A stretch of 64,000 nt of DNA, taken from contig CM068322.1 in the NCBI GenBank assembly GCA_034766995.1, positions 10,471,810 to 10,535,809 of the forward strand. Direction: 5' to 3'. The notes beneath the pieces are model-generated. The model searched no databases and was not told where the DNA came from. It saw nothing but the letters and a program-made list of their open reading frames with translations. The position numbers and the translations under genes were made by a program. Positions 23,525-35,802 of this stretch are shown here, in pieces. This DNA is from Acanthacorydalis orientalis. Its lineage: Eukaryota; Arthropoda; Insecta; Megaloptera; Corydalidae. How positions within the stretch are numbered: position 1 is the stretch's first letter; every line of letters starts with the position of its first letter.

Positions 23525-26250
23525 GAACATTTTTAACTACACTATTTTTTGTGGTTTTTGGGGAGAGAAATTCATTTGTGAAAAATAATTTAATCTCAGT
23601 GTTAAACTTATTTTATGAAGAGTATTTATACGTGAATCAAAATTAACTTTTTTGATTAGGTTTCAATCAAAATTAACTTTTATATTATGGCCAGTTTTGT
23701 AGAAAAAAATAAAAATAATTTGTGAAATTTCGTATCTTAAGATGTTTATAACGGCTAATGATTTGTATGGACATATATTGAATATTATGATATTTGATGT
23801 AACCATGTTGATTATTCAAAACAATACTATTATTTTAATTATTCAATTTATATAGTCTTTTTGCTAAGCAGTAAATTAAAACGATAAAAAATGTAGATGT
23901 TTTGTATATAATAATGTTAAATTGTAAATAATATACTTCTAATGTTTAAGTATGTGGCCTTTATCTTTACTTCTTAATCTATTAAAAATTGTACTATTAC
24001 AAAATTTAAGTAAATTGTTTTTTTTTTTAAAAGAAAGAAACAAATCTAAAGATAGTGGGAAATAAATATAAAATATATGAATTACGGAAAGGGGCTGTAC
24101 TTTAATAAGTTTCACTACATTGAAATGTATATAGTAATGTTATAATTAATTTGAAAAATATTTATAATTCAATATGTCTGTTTGTTGAAATGAAAAAATA
24201 TTATTTTGAATATTTGTTTAAATTACTTTTTTCACATACAAAAATATGCTTATTATATGTATAGATCTAATATTTTATTCATAAGCTTGTTTATACATTA
24301 CGCCAATTTTAATTTCAAAATGGAAATTACTGATAATTATAAGCGTCTATCCATGTATAAATTACCGAGAAAATGTCATTCCAACAGAACAATGTTAAAA
24401 TAAAAAGAATATTTCTCAAACAAACAATCATATAAAAAATATTGTCTTTTTATACTTATATCTGTTGGATAATTATTTAAATAATTACAAGTTTAGACAT
24501 AAAATTCACATTACAGAAATGTACTTATCAAAATATAAATGATAAAAATTAATTAAAAGTATCTGAAAAAATATTTTTTTTAATTATATGTTCAAAGTTC
24601 ATTAAACAGATGCTATTAAAATGAGCTAACTATTTTTTTTTAAAAAAAAGAAAAGAGAATTATTTGTTTATATTTTATATTAAGAGATGTTTTAATTATA
24701 TAGTTTCAAATATGTGTCCTAAAAAATCGTAACACATTTAAAAATAAATTTCTTTTTCATCTCACGAACCATAAAATATTTTTAGATCTATAACTAACCA
24801 CTCTTAGATCAATAACTGATAAATCTTCAGTAACTGACCACTTTTGATGATTGCTTTTATACATTTTAAAATTGCGTTTCTGCAAGAAAATAGCATGTTG
24901 ACAAATCTAAGGTAAATTTTTTTGTATACTTGATACTGTTAGCTGTAGCGTCTTATTTTAAAAGTGTGTACCTACATTGGGTCCCAAAAAGAGAGGCCGA
25001 GTAATCACAAACACAGAGTATACGCAGCTGCTTTAAAATTAAAGTTAATTGTAGCGGCAAATGGCATTCAAATTTTTTGAAAAATCAATAAATTTATTAC
25101 TCAATTCATCCTCATGAGGAGTACACTCGTCATACACAAGTTAACGGTTTGAGGATGATGACCTTACTATCGAAATGAACAGAAAACCGGAGAAAAAAAT
25201 ATGAAATAAAAGTGTTAATAGACAAATGGTAGAACACATGTTAAGTTTATAATGCAAAAATTAAAAAATATTTTTTTTATTATTTATACAATATAACTAT
25301 ATATTTTAATACATATATGTATATAGATGTGTGTGTGTGTGAGTGTTTAAAATAAGTATTATTAGAGTTAAGAGAGCTAGGAATAAATATAAAAATCTCT
25401 TATAGATTCATATTTTCTTTTTTAACTTGTATGATTGATATAAAGCTCATACGTAGTATGAGCTTTTTAACATACCTTTATAAATTTCGTAAGAGGCAGC
25501 GGTATAAAGTTATGAGGAACATATAATCGATCAACACATATCATTTACTCTCCATTCGAAATCATATTATTCTACACAAGTAAAAGTAGATTTATTATCT
25601 CTTAAAGACTTTCTCAATATATCATTCATTTCCTTCAATATATCTGAATTTTTTATTGTAACGCATATAAGGAACGCGCGCTTAACCTCTTTATAATATA
25701 TATACAGTATAAATTGTATTTAAACGCACTCACGTATATATATATATATACACATATGAGTGTATATTGTTTCGTTTGTGTATGTCATTCTCATCATCTT
25801 CAGCTGTTCTTTTCACTTTTAGATAGAAACTGTTTCGCGTTATTTTGTCCTTATATCTCGTGTATTCCTGCACATATTGTCTATTACCCATCCATCTATC
25901 TTATTTGTCTTTTTCATAAAACGTTGATATATTATACTAATCAAAAAATATTTTTATATATTTTTCGTCTCTTCTTTTCTAGTATGTTGTCTTTCGAGAT
26001 GTCATAAGATACTTTCTTATTTTTGATGTTTAAAAAACACACGTTTTTGTAAGAAAAATAATTCAATGCAATTAATAATTTATATCATTTCTGATCTATT
26101 AATTTAAATACTTTTTTACTACTTACTCTTCTATTATGTTCTATAACTGAACATATCTAGGATCGCTAATATATTTTGGAAGAAATTCAATAAATTTGTA
26201 TATTCCATTTTTTCAATATATATATATAATAATAACAATTAAACAACATA

Positions 26251-26272
26251 CATATATACATACATACATATT

Positions 26273-26334
<62 letters not shown>

Positions 26335-26360
26335 TAGATAGATAGTAATAGATATACATG

Positions 26361-26391
<31 letters not shown>
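26251..26391. repeat. (CATA)/(TA)n/(GATA) compound microsatellite
   Basis: CATA repeats, a long TA tract (26276-26331), a TAGA tetranucleotide run (26331-26346) and a second TA tract (26365-26391). Confidence 0.94.
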
Positions 26392-26395
<4 letters not shown>

Positions 26396-27576
26396 AAAAA
26401 TTGATAAATAACTGTATAATTATATAAACAAGTTACTAATTCTAAAAATTTTGGAAATAGCAAAAGATTTAGAATTAATTTGAAGTTCCATTGTTTACAG
26501 ATGAAGTAAATTTTCAAAAACTGAAGATCTAAAAAATATTAATATTTGATAAAAAATGTATTTTTTTTTATTTTATCCAAGATACTAAATCCATTTTCAA
26601 ATAAATTCATAAAACATGTATATATTCTTCATCAGACAGAAAGCAGAAATTAATGAAAAACCCTGTTCTCTTTTACGAACGAATAGTTAATTAAAACGAA
26701 TAGGGTTAAATTAAAACTGACAGCTTCAATGCCCAAATCTTAATAAAAATAGGACTACTATAAATTATCTAGTCTTGTAAAATACAGAATAATATAATAT
26801 TTCCTAATAAAATCAAAATTTTCGGTAGTCACTTTTTACAGACCTTTATTTTAAGTTTGGAAAAATGTTGAGAAATTAAAAGAAGATAACATCTTCTAGA
26901 TTAAATTATGTTAATGTCTAAGAATTTTTTTAAGATGAAAAATAATTATACAGTGTTTTTGACTAGATAGCAATATTGAATTATTATTAAACATACTATG
27001 ACTTTAAGAAGAATCACTTGTGACTGTGTTGTTTGATGATACTAATAAATTAAATGTCTATCAAGACAAAATATTACTTTCAATATAATAAAATAATATA
27101 TAATATAAATTTTAAAAAAAATATCTCATTACGTACAAAATTAAAAACAGCTTATCAATAGTCGTAAAAAGTTTATAAAATATATTAAATAGTAACTAAC
27201 TTCTAGTAAAGTAATAGAGGTGCTTGTTTTTATTATTTATAAAAAAAATCTATATTCAAAAGTATAATTTTATACATTAATACACATATATATACATACA
27301 TATATATATATATATACACGTACAATTTAATATATTGTTATGTCTTAGAGAAGTAGAGAAGTAAATAGTTTTTTTTAATTTTATGATCCGTTTTTTCTAA
27401 TAAGATTTTATTTACAATAAATTATTTCAGTAATTTGTATTCCTATTATATATATATATATATACAGTGCCGTAAAATTTCACTAAAAAAATGTGTAAAG
27501 ATATTGTATTAAATTACCATTATCAATGATATATGAAGATACACGAAATTTTCAAGAAGAATTATGATTTTGGTAT

Positions 27577-27942
27577 TATAATAATTACAGTTCTTTTCCA
27601 CTAATTTTAAATAAAGTGTGAATGTTGTTATCGGGAAGGTGTCTTCTTTTCTCTGGTCGTTCCTCGTGAATGGAGCTACCCCGAAACCAACTTTTGTTTT
27701 GCTGTTGTGTGTTGTCTGTGTACGAATGTGGAGCCATTCGTAGAATATGTGGGAAAACTATAATAACAACAATTTTATTCCACGAATTTTAAGAAAGTGC
27801 GAATCATGTTATAGTATAAATATCTTCATTTCTCTGCTCATGACTGGGGGTTGTGTGTTTCTACGAAACCAACCTTTGTTTTCTTATTGTGTATTGTCTG
27901 TGTATGAATGCGGAGCCTCGTTCGTGGAATATGTGGGAAAAC
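27577..27942 (+). repeat. two tandem ~183-bp units
   Basis: Unit 1 (27577-27758) and unit 2 (27759-27942) align end to end. Shared blocks are TATAATAA.., AAAGTG.GAAT, CGAAACCAAC.TTTGTTTT, ATTGTCTGTGTA.GAATG and GAATATGTGGGAAAAC. They have diverged by roughly a quarter of positions by eye. They lie inside Helitron-like copy B. Confidence 0.82.
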
Positions 27943-28428
27943 TTTCAAAAAATCTGTGCAAGTATGAGTTGATGCAGCAAACATATGCAGACCTTCTGTA
28001 ATGTCAAATCTGCACGCACTTATTAATTGAATAATAAGTGTATTTTATTTCAAAGTAATGATCAATGCAGATCCGATTCTGAATTGTGCTGTGTTCTATT
28101 GTGGACTGACGCAAACTTCATACTCAGCTAGTTTTGTTGACAGTACGAAAAAGACTGCTGGTCTCGTGTCTATGAACACTAACCAGCTATAAAAATGAAA
28201 TATGTCTTCGTACGCACCGGACAGACTGTCTACTGCTGTTAATTGTTGAATACAAACTTATGACGCCGATCACACACACTCGGGTCATAACAAAACCTAC
28301 ATAGTATTAATAACTACAATGAAATTTATGAGTTTATAAAACAACTACTCTGCAATATATCTGTGATAGAAACACACTCACTAACATTCAACAGGGAGAA
28401 TGATTATATATAGATGTACTAACATACT

Positions 28429-28430
<2 letters not shown>

Positions 28431-28499
<69 letters not shown>
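28431..28499. repeat. (TA)n microsatellite inside Helitron-like copy B
   Basis: TA tract of about 68 bases. The matching position of copy A (22590-22612) has a shorter TA run, so the tract has expanded or contracted since the copies parted. Confidence 0.95.
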
Positions 28500-28501
<2 letters not shown>

Positions 28502-28889
28502 CGATATTGAGCGAATATATGCGATATGAGCGCAGTGAGTCGGAGGAGTGAGGTTCGGAGTCCCCCGGGGACGGTCGGTGTAGCGAGTAGAGGGCAGAGC
28601 CCCCTGGTATATAAAAAAATTGAATAATGTAGATTTATGTGCATAAATGGCTGACTCTATGATATTTTACCGAAAAAATAATTTAAAAGGGTTTTAGTTA
28701 AAATCGATTATAATAAAAATATACGTTTACTAACCGTTTCAATATTTAACTATAAAAGATTTTTCTTTTACGATTTTCCTTACATGTTGCATTATAAAAA
28801 GTAATTTCATATTTTATAGACCATGTGTTTTATATACGATGGAGTCTTACGCACCTTTTATAAAATATCATCTATTTTCACAGCGCTGG

Positions 28890-29220
28890 TTTGATAACTC
28901 TTTGTTGAGTGGCTGTAACAACATGAATAACATTTCGTACTAAGTAAACTGTTTGGTGGTCGAGTATGCAATGAGTCATGAACGTAGGTGGGAAGGTAGC
29001 TACGACGACAGGGATGAATAACATACCCCTTAATTCTCTTCGGTTAATAAAGTACGGCGCAGGGCTGTGAACCGCGGTCGTACGGATTAAACACGTGTTT
29101 TATTAATTCTTATAATTCAAATTAATGTTCAAAGTTGACCAGCCGTGGTGTGCGGTGTAAGCCGCAGATTTTGTTGTATCCCCGAGAAGGGTTTTATGTG
29201 TAAAATTAGTTAGTAGGTAG
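28890..29220. other. GC-balanced island resembling a solo LTR
   Basis: This stretch is close to half G+C, in marked contrast to its surroundings, yet shows no long open frame. It starts around TGTAACAACATGAATAACA (28916), and contains AATAAAGTACGGCGCAGGGC near 29045 and then CACGTGTTTTATTAATTC. An AATAAA followed by a GC-rich and then T-rich run is the layout of the R-U5 part of a retroelement LTR. I could not define the right end (TG...CA) or a target-site duplication. It could equally be a conserved regulatory or RNA element. Confidence 0.25.
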
Positions 29221-29460
29221 GGTAACCAGAATGGATGTTTGCATTCTGCATTGTATGCAGCTAAGATTTATGGTAGTTGATGAGTTTTAAACGATATTAA
29301 TAGTCGGTAAGATAGATTGTTTGCAGGTGTTAAATGTTGCTTGTACTACTTATATATTAAAACTGGAGGAACATAAATAATTGTATCATCCAAGAATTAT
29401 CATTTGAGTTCCATAAAATAACAAATAGAATATTAAAATATTGGGTCGAGGTATATTTTA

Positions 29461-29483
29461 TATGTATGTGTACATACATACAT

Positions 29484-29556
<73 letters not shown>
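29461..29556. repeat. (CATA)n(TA)n(TG)n compound microsatellite
   Basis: CATA repeats, a TA tract and a 32-base TG run in succession. Confidence 0.95.
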
Positions 29557-29558
<2 letters not shown>

Positions 29559-29917
29559 ATGTTTTCGTTCAAAAAAATAATAAATAAATTATAAAAAAAA
29601 TACTTTTTTAGAACTTATATACTATATTATTGTCAGAAAATTTGATGATTCGTGACAAAAAGCATTCAGATGCAATTAATTACCTCGTTTCCGACCACAT
29701 TTAGCTGAAACAGATGTTTTATTTCTTAAAGAGGACACAAGCATCAAAGTTGATAACAAAATATTATTTATGAACTTTAATAGACGCATAATAGGAGCTG
29801 TGTAAAAAGTTCATTCATAATTAAAACAAACACTTTTATATTCTGATTAACTTCAGAACTCAATAGTAACTAACTTCAAAATAATTAAATTGGTCTCTTC
29901 TTGATTCAAGTTATTAT

Positions 29918-29947
29918 ATATATATACATACATACATACACACACAC

Positions 29948-29985
<38 letters not shown>

Positions 29986-29994
29986 GTATGTATA
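29918..29994. repeat. (TA)n/(CATA)n/(CA)n microsatellite
   Basis: Short TA, CATA and CA runs followed by a TA tract. Confidence 0.93.
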
Positions 29995-31780
29995 GTACTA
30001 TCATGAACATTAAATAAATAACAGTTTTGATTCAAAGTAAGTATATGTAAATTTATATTTTGTTTTAGCTTTGTAGAATAAATTTGCAATTTTTTTCATT
30101 CATTGGCAAGCATTTCTGTAATCACTATCATAAGAGTTATTGATTATGATATTATCTAGGTAAACACATTCATTATGTATGATTATGTATGTATGTTTAT
30201 AACTTAAAAAAAATTTTTGGTTAATTGACAAACATTTTTTATTATTTAAAATTTATAAAAATTCACAAATATGGAATCATATGTTTTCAGTCAACTACAT
30301 ATCATTTTAATTTTTAAAACAAAAATTAAAAAATATCTATACATTTAGGTAGATAGTACTTAAGAAAATGTACTGATAAGAAATGAATATATTTTAATAA
30401 ATCCATGCAGTTATATTTAAATGACTTAACTAATTTAAACTGAAACGTTTTTTATTCATCAATCTACACTTTAAAATAATTTTAATACTGCCTATTTATT
30501 TTATAATTATAATTTTTACCCGTCCTACAATAACGGTAAAAGTAAATATTTTTTAACTAGTACCTATTCAATCAAAATTGATGGGAAAATAGAAAGAGGA
30601 AACTATACATTGGTTTTTACAACATAATATATTATACATAAAAATACATAAGAACGAAACTTAATGAATTAAACTTGAAACATATTCATTGTGAAAATTT
30701 CCTTATACGCCACATTCGTCAGATGATGGTAGAGGGCTACGTTGCGGATCAAGTGATGAAAAATGTAGGTTTATATTATTAAGAAAAGAAAGATGATTTT
30801 ATACATTTAAGCAAATTTTTGTCATATATAATACTTAAAATAATCGACTGCATGTTACTAGCAGTATAAAAAAGATGCTTGCGGGCCCTATTTTGTGAAT
30901 CTGTATGTTTCTGTATATTATTTACTTTACTTTATTATTTAAATATAATATATTATCTAAAAATAATACTTACTATACAAGATAAAGAAATTGTTAAAAT
31001 AAATATAGAAAAATAACGACAAATAGTAAGTGAACAATCTGCTATATGTATGTCAAACAGATATTTAGAAACCAAAATGTAATATATAATACCTTATTTC
31101 TTTTTAAAATTATATATTATATCTCTCTACACAAAAATATGTACAAGAAAATCAAATTTATTATTTAAATAAATTTATATAGTTATATTTTTAGTATAAA
31201 TGATATATTATTGTAATGCTTGTTCATATTTCAAAGTAAATTTTATCAGTGTATATTTATCATTCATCAAATCTCATCCATCTTACGATTTTGAATTATT
31301 CAATATATTATATATAAATTGCAAATATATCGTTTTGAAATTGATTAAACTGATCAGCAAATATTCTTAATAAAAGGATAAAATGTACAATTTTTTATTT
31401 TTTTAATAAAAAATATCAATGTTAAAAAATAAATAACATTATGGCAAAAATATATATAGAAAATGATATTTTAAAACTAATTTAATTAACCTTTTTCTAA
31501 GGACATTATTTTAGGATTCGTTATTATTATAACGTATCAAACGTAATATAAATGAAGATTTTTATTTAGATTTTCTATTTTTTAAAATATTAACATAGTA
31601 AATTTAGTCCATTAAAATACGATATATAAATTATAACAAATATACATATTGCAAAACTTAGATCGATGGAAGAGACGAATCAGGGCTGGTGATCAATTAA
31701 TTTTATTGCATTGAACTTTAATCAATTATATAGTAATCTGATATCTGATCATATTATATAGTAATCTGATAATATATTGA

Positions 31781-31908
<128 letters not shown>

Positions 31909-32488
31909 TGGTTGCATATGTATGTACATAGTTGGATAAAATTTGTAATAACATCTCTAAAAGTAAATATTTTTCCTATTAGTTATATATATTTAGTCCG
32001 GTCCTTTCTGAAGGAACGAGTTCAAGTTAATAGTTTGTAATCATGAAGGATTCTCTAAAGATAATAAGGAAATATAGGTTACTTTGATATATTTATAAAA
32101 TTAAAATTCCGCTTTTATCTTCACACCTAAATTCCCTTGACACCCAACAACAAACCGTTGACCCCGCCGTTGACACCCAGCAAGCTAATTATGCATAATA
32201 TCAAGGGTTGTTATATGTTGACAACACCCATCCAAGACCTGTTTGTTTCTACGATCTTCGTTTAGATAATATATCTAGAAAATACAATTGTTGTAAGAGG
32301 ATGTTATACAATGAGGTCATATTACCATATTATCTTACAACGGTAATAGAAATCTAACCGACAAAAGATACAAATGAAGTAAATGAATGGCGAACAGTTT
32401 TGTTAAATAAATTTACTATAAGCAGATAGAACCGAAGTGTACCTGTTCTTATTACCACACCGTGGTACGTACACGCAGCCACACGCAT

Positions 32489-32548
32489 ATATACATATAT
32501 GTATGTATGTAAGTATATATATATATATACATATAATAATATATATAC

Positions 32549-32623
<75 letters not shown>

Positions 32624-32766
32624 CATATATATATACATGTATATATACATATATATATACATATATATATATATACATATATATATACATATATATATAT
32701 ATACATATATATATACATATATATTTACATATATATATATACATATATATATACATATATATATAC

Positions 32767-32811
<45 letters not shown>

Positions 32812-32914
32812 CATATATATATATACATATATATATATATACATATATATATACATATATATATACATGTATATATACATATATATATACATATATATAT
32901 ACATATATATATAC

Positions 32915-32989
<75 letters not shown>

Positions 32990-33047
32990 CATATACATAT
33001 ATATATATATAAATACATATATATGTATATATATATATATATATATA
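32489..33047. repeat. very long (TATATACA)-type satellite-like array
   Basis: About 560 bases built almost only of ATATAC modules: TA runs of variable length punctuated by single C (as ATACAT) at short quasi-regular intervals, with occasional ACATGT. It is the longest simple array in the window. Because stops are rare in it, it creates six overlapping long frames of Tyr/Ile/Met/His on both strands. None is a gene. Confidence 0.96.
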
Positions 33048-33771
33048 ACAATTCAGATATTAATAACAAAATCACTATGGTTTTATAGTTCGCAATTCTA
33101 ATAAATGAAATAAATGTATTAGAAACTATATAATACTAACGTGAGATTTTTAGCAGCAGTATTAAACAATAACTGCTAAAATTCGCTGCATCAACAAAAC
33201 GTACGCTACCTTAGCATATTGTGTAAATGAACTATGATGTTGGAAGTTCGATCGCCACATTAGTATCATTCCGTTAGCATGGACACTGGAAGAATGGTTA
33301 ACAGGTGTAAATTATGGACTTGCATTGTTTTACAAACTCTGTTATGTACACTTATATTCCTTATAAAATATTAATAATTACTAACGTGACACAAGTGCAT
33401 TTTATATTTTATATGAGCTCTAACTGTAACATTTTATTCCATTATCACTTCATCACTACACTCATCGGGCTCTCGTCCACTATAATTATTGCCCTCATTT
33501 ATATGTTTGGTAAATTTTATGTACTGATATGTAAAGTTTGCTGTATAATTTAAAAGATCGTGGGCGCTTCGTAATACCAATGTTTGTTTTGTAGATAAAC
33601 GTTGAGTAAAGCAAATGAAAAATAAATGTTTACATTGTAAATTTATTTTATTAATATTTGTATTTGAAAATTTATTCATTTAATACAATTTAATTGATGT
33701 TATTTAATTGTATGTGGAAAATTAAACTCTGATGAAACAATGCATTTTAAGTGTTGTATTTGAAACAGACA

Positions 33772-33930
<159 letters not shown>

Positions 33931-34894
33931 ATATATTAGTCAAATTCATGAGCATGTTTTATTAACGTATATTAACAATAGCTGGAAACTGAATTTATTA
34001 CATTTAACTACTGTAAATTTTATTAAATAAGATAAACGTTTTAATTTTTTGACCCTGTATTAATTGGAAAACCAATTAGTATAAAAACAATAAAATATTC
34101 TGTTTATAATACAAAACGATTATTATGTTTATAAAATGTATATTATTTATTATTTCGTGAGTAAAGAAGATGTAATATTCATTTTGTTAATACCTCATAC
34201 ATATTTTCTTATTGTATTAATAAACTTTATTAAAATAAACTTTTTAAATATAATTTATTTTATGAATACAAATATATTATTATACACTAATATAAGAAAA
34301 AAATATTTTTATATATGCAGCATATAAAGTGTAAGATGCTTTACCGTATATGACATTTAAAAAATATAAATATTTAAAAAATATGTTTTAAAAATTAAAT
34401 ACTAAAATTTGGAAATCACCAAACATAAAATATAATACATTGTAAGCCCAAATGTTTAATATATACTTAGGTAAACAGTGAATTATGTAATTCAGCCTAT
34501 CTATGAATGCATTAGTGAAAAAGGGTATGCATGTCAAGTTTGAATGAGTAGGTGTATAATAACAAATACAAATATCATATATCAGATAAATTTTTATAAA
34601 TTAATTCCAGTACTAAGTTTATAATTTTATTGTAAATAATCATATAAACTTTACTATTTAATTTCAAGTACAGTAAATAGTTATTATTTTTTCTTATACA
34701 GAAATAATTTTAGGATTTGTAGTAATATTAAGTTTCAATGATGAATGTTGTTTATTTGCAATGATGAGATTTCTTAAACTAGTTTATTTTAACTAAAGAA
34801 ATTGATTTTTTTAACTAATTCTTCCTTAAATTTCTGTCGATTAAAGTAAATCAAGGAAACAGAAACAATAAAAAAATATTGATGTCGGTGCTTT

Positions 34895-34920
34895 ATATAT
34901 ATATATATATATATATATTC

Positions 34921-34971
<51 letters not shown>

Positions 34972-34982
34972 TATATACATAT
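34895..34982. repeat. (TA)n microsatellite with TTCATA/ACATA breaks
   Basis: The TA tract continues on the far side of the transposon at 34986-35802 (as ATATATATATATAC, 35803-35818). The transposon therefore inserted into the tract. Confidence 0.93.
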
Positions 34983-34985
34983 TTA

Positions 34986-35802
34986 CGAGGATCGTTTGAT
35001 AAGTATAGTAAAAAGACAAGTTAAATACTGGTTTTTTAAAAAAATCAATTTTATTTCTTAACATAGTCTCCATTGAGAAAGCTTTACACATGGTCCAGAG
35101 AGTCTGTAAAGTACACATTAACAGTGGCAATGATATCCTAATTTGACGAGATTTTCTTCATACCAAGCCAAATTTTCAAGTTTGGGAAGAAAAAGAAGTC
35201 GTACGAGGGTAAGGCCGGAGAAAAGGGTGAATGAGAAATCAATTCGAAGCCTAATTCATTCAATTTTGCCATTGCGACGGTCGATTTGTGGGACGGTGTG
35301 TTGCTTAGTCAAAGAGCACTTTTTTGAACGCCAATCTAGGACTTTTTGTTTCAGCCCTTATTTCAAAGGGTCCAATAATGTTGCATCATAGACTCCTGTT
35401 ATCGTTTTCACTTCGTTAAGTAGTTGATTAAAACGATTCATTGGGAATCCCAAAAAACAGTGCAATCTCCTTCCCAGCTAACAAAACAATCTTCGCCTTC
35501 TTCGGCGCACTTTCACCAGTCGCTGTGTACTGCTTTGACTGCTGCTTCGAATTAGGTATGTAATAGTGGATTCATGTTTATCCATGATGACGAATTAACG
35601 CAAAAAGACCTGTTCGTTTTTTCCATTTTTGCGGAAACTGCTACAATGCTCACTTCAAACATCTGTAGAACCTGAACAAAGAGTTACTTCTGGTTGAAAT
35701 TTCGCCTATGCTACTTTGAAAAGTGACACTTAATAGCCGTGACGTTATCAAATAAATGGTGACGCCATATCATTGAAAATTACCAAACTTATCAAACGAC
35801 CC
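34986..35802 (-). mobile_element. internally deleted mariner, copy 1 of a pair
   Basis: The left end CGAGGATCGTTTGATAAGT and the right end (reverse complement GGGTCGTTTGATAAGTTTGG) are TIRs. TA precedes the left end. Transposase remnants run on the minus strand. Right after a leader and the start MEKT.Q (near 35612) the sequence jumps to the region before the first catalytic aspartate (FVIMDKHE where an intact relative has D-E-T-W). It continues through QSKQ..T.TGESAPKKAKI and VFWDSQ, then DLAP.D-type and FFLFPNLK.W motifs near 35170. The two N-terminal helix-turn-helix domains are gone. Copy 2 at 52356-53188 has the same junction, so both descend from one deletion derivative that spread with a helper transposase. 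Confidence 0.88.

Larger units (their letters stand above)
22735..27444. other. AT-rich spacer
   Basis: No gene recognised. 22990-23150 is a balanced island without homology that I can name. 23341-23524 carries the dispersed motif also seen at 17306-17520. 24960-25210 has a decayed frame (YAAALKLKLIVAANGI) that faintly recalls transposase helix-turn-helix domains, too weak to call. Microsatellites lie at 25735-25757, 26251-26391 and 27285-27316. Confidence 0.45.
27445..28607 (+). mobile_element. Helitron-like element, longer copy B
   Basis: Shares leader, subterminal and tail blocks with copy A at 22375-22734 but adds about 750 bases between GAAGAATTATGAT (near 27565) and TTTATAAAACAACTA (near 28333). 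The insert is much less AT-rich than the surroundings, begins with a 2-unit tandem repeat (27577-27942), and shows no open frame I recognise. In particular there is no Rep or helicase motif, so this copy is also non-autonomous. The right end has a hairpin-forming AGAGGGCAGAGCCCCCT and then CTGG at 28604-28607, with T next. The left end is degraded into a (TA)n tract near 27450. Whether the GC-richer core is captured host sequence cannot be told from one copy. Confidence 0.5.

Noticed and set aside
24960..25210. Possible pogo-like helix-turn-helix remnant (YAAALKLKLIVAANGI)
   Set aside because: Similarity is too short and broken to separate from chance; no catalytic motif nearby.
32354..33101. 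Several overlapping long open frames (up to 214 codons) on both strands
   Set aside because: They are translations of the ATATAC array into Tyr/Ile/Met/His repeats; no protein-like composition.
33314..33553. Hydrophobic 79-codon frame resembling membrane segments
   Set aside because: AT-rich codons give Ile/Phe/Tyr/Leu-rich translations by default; no third-position bias.
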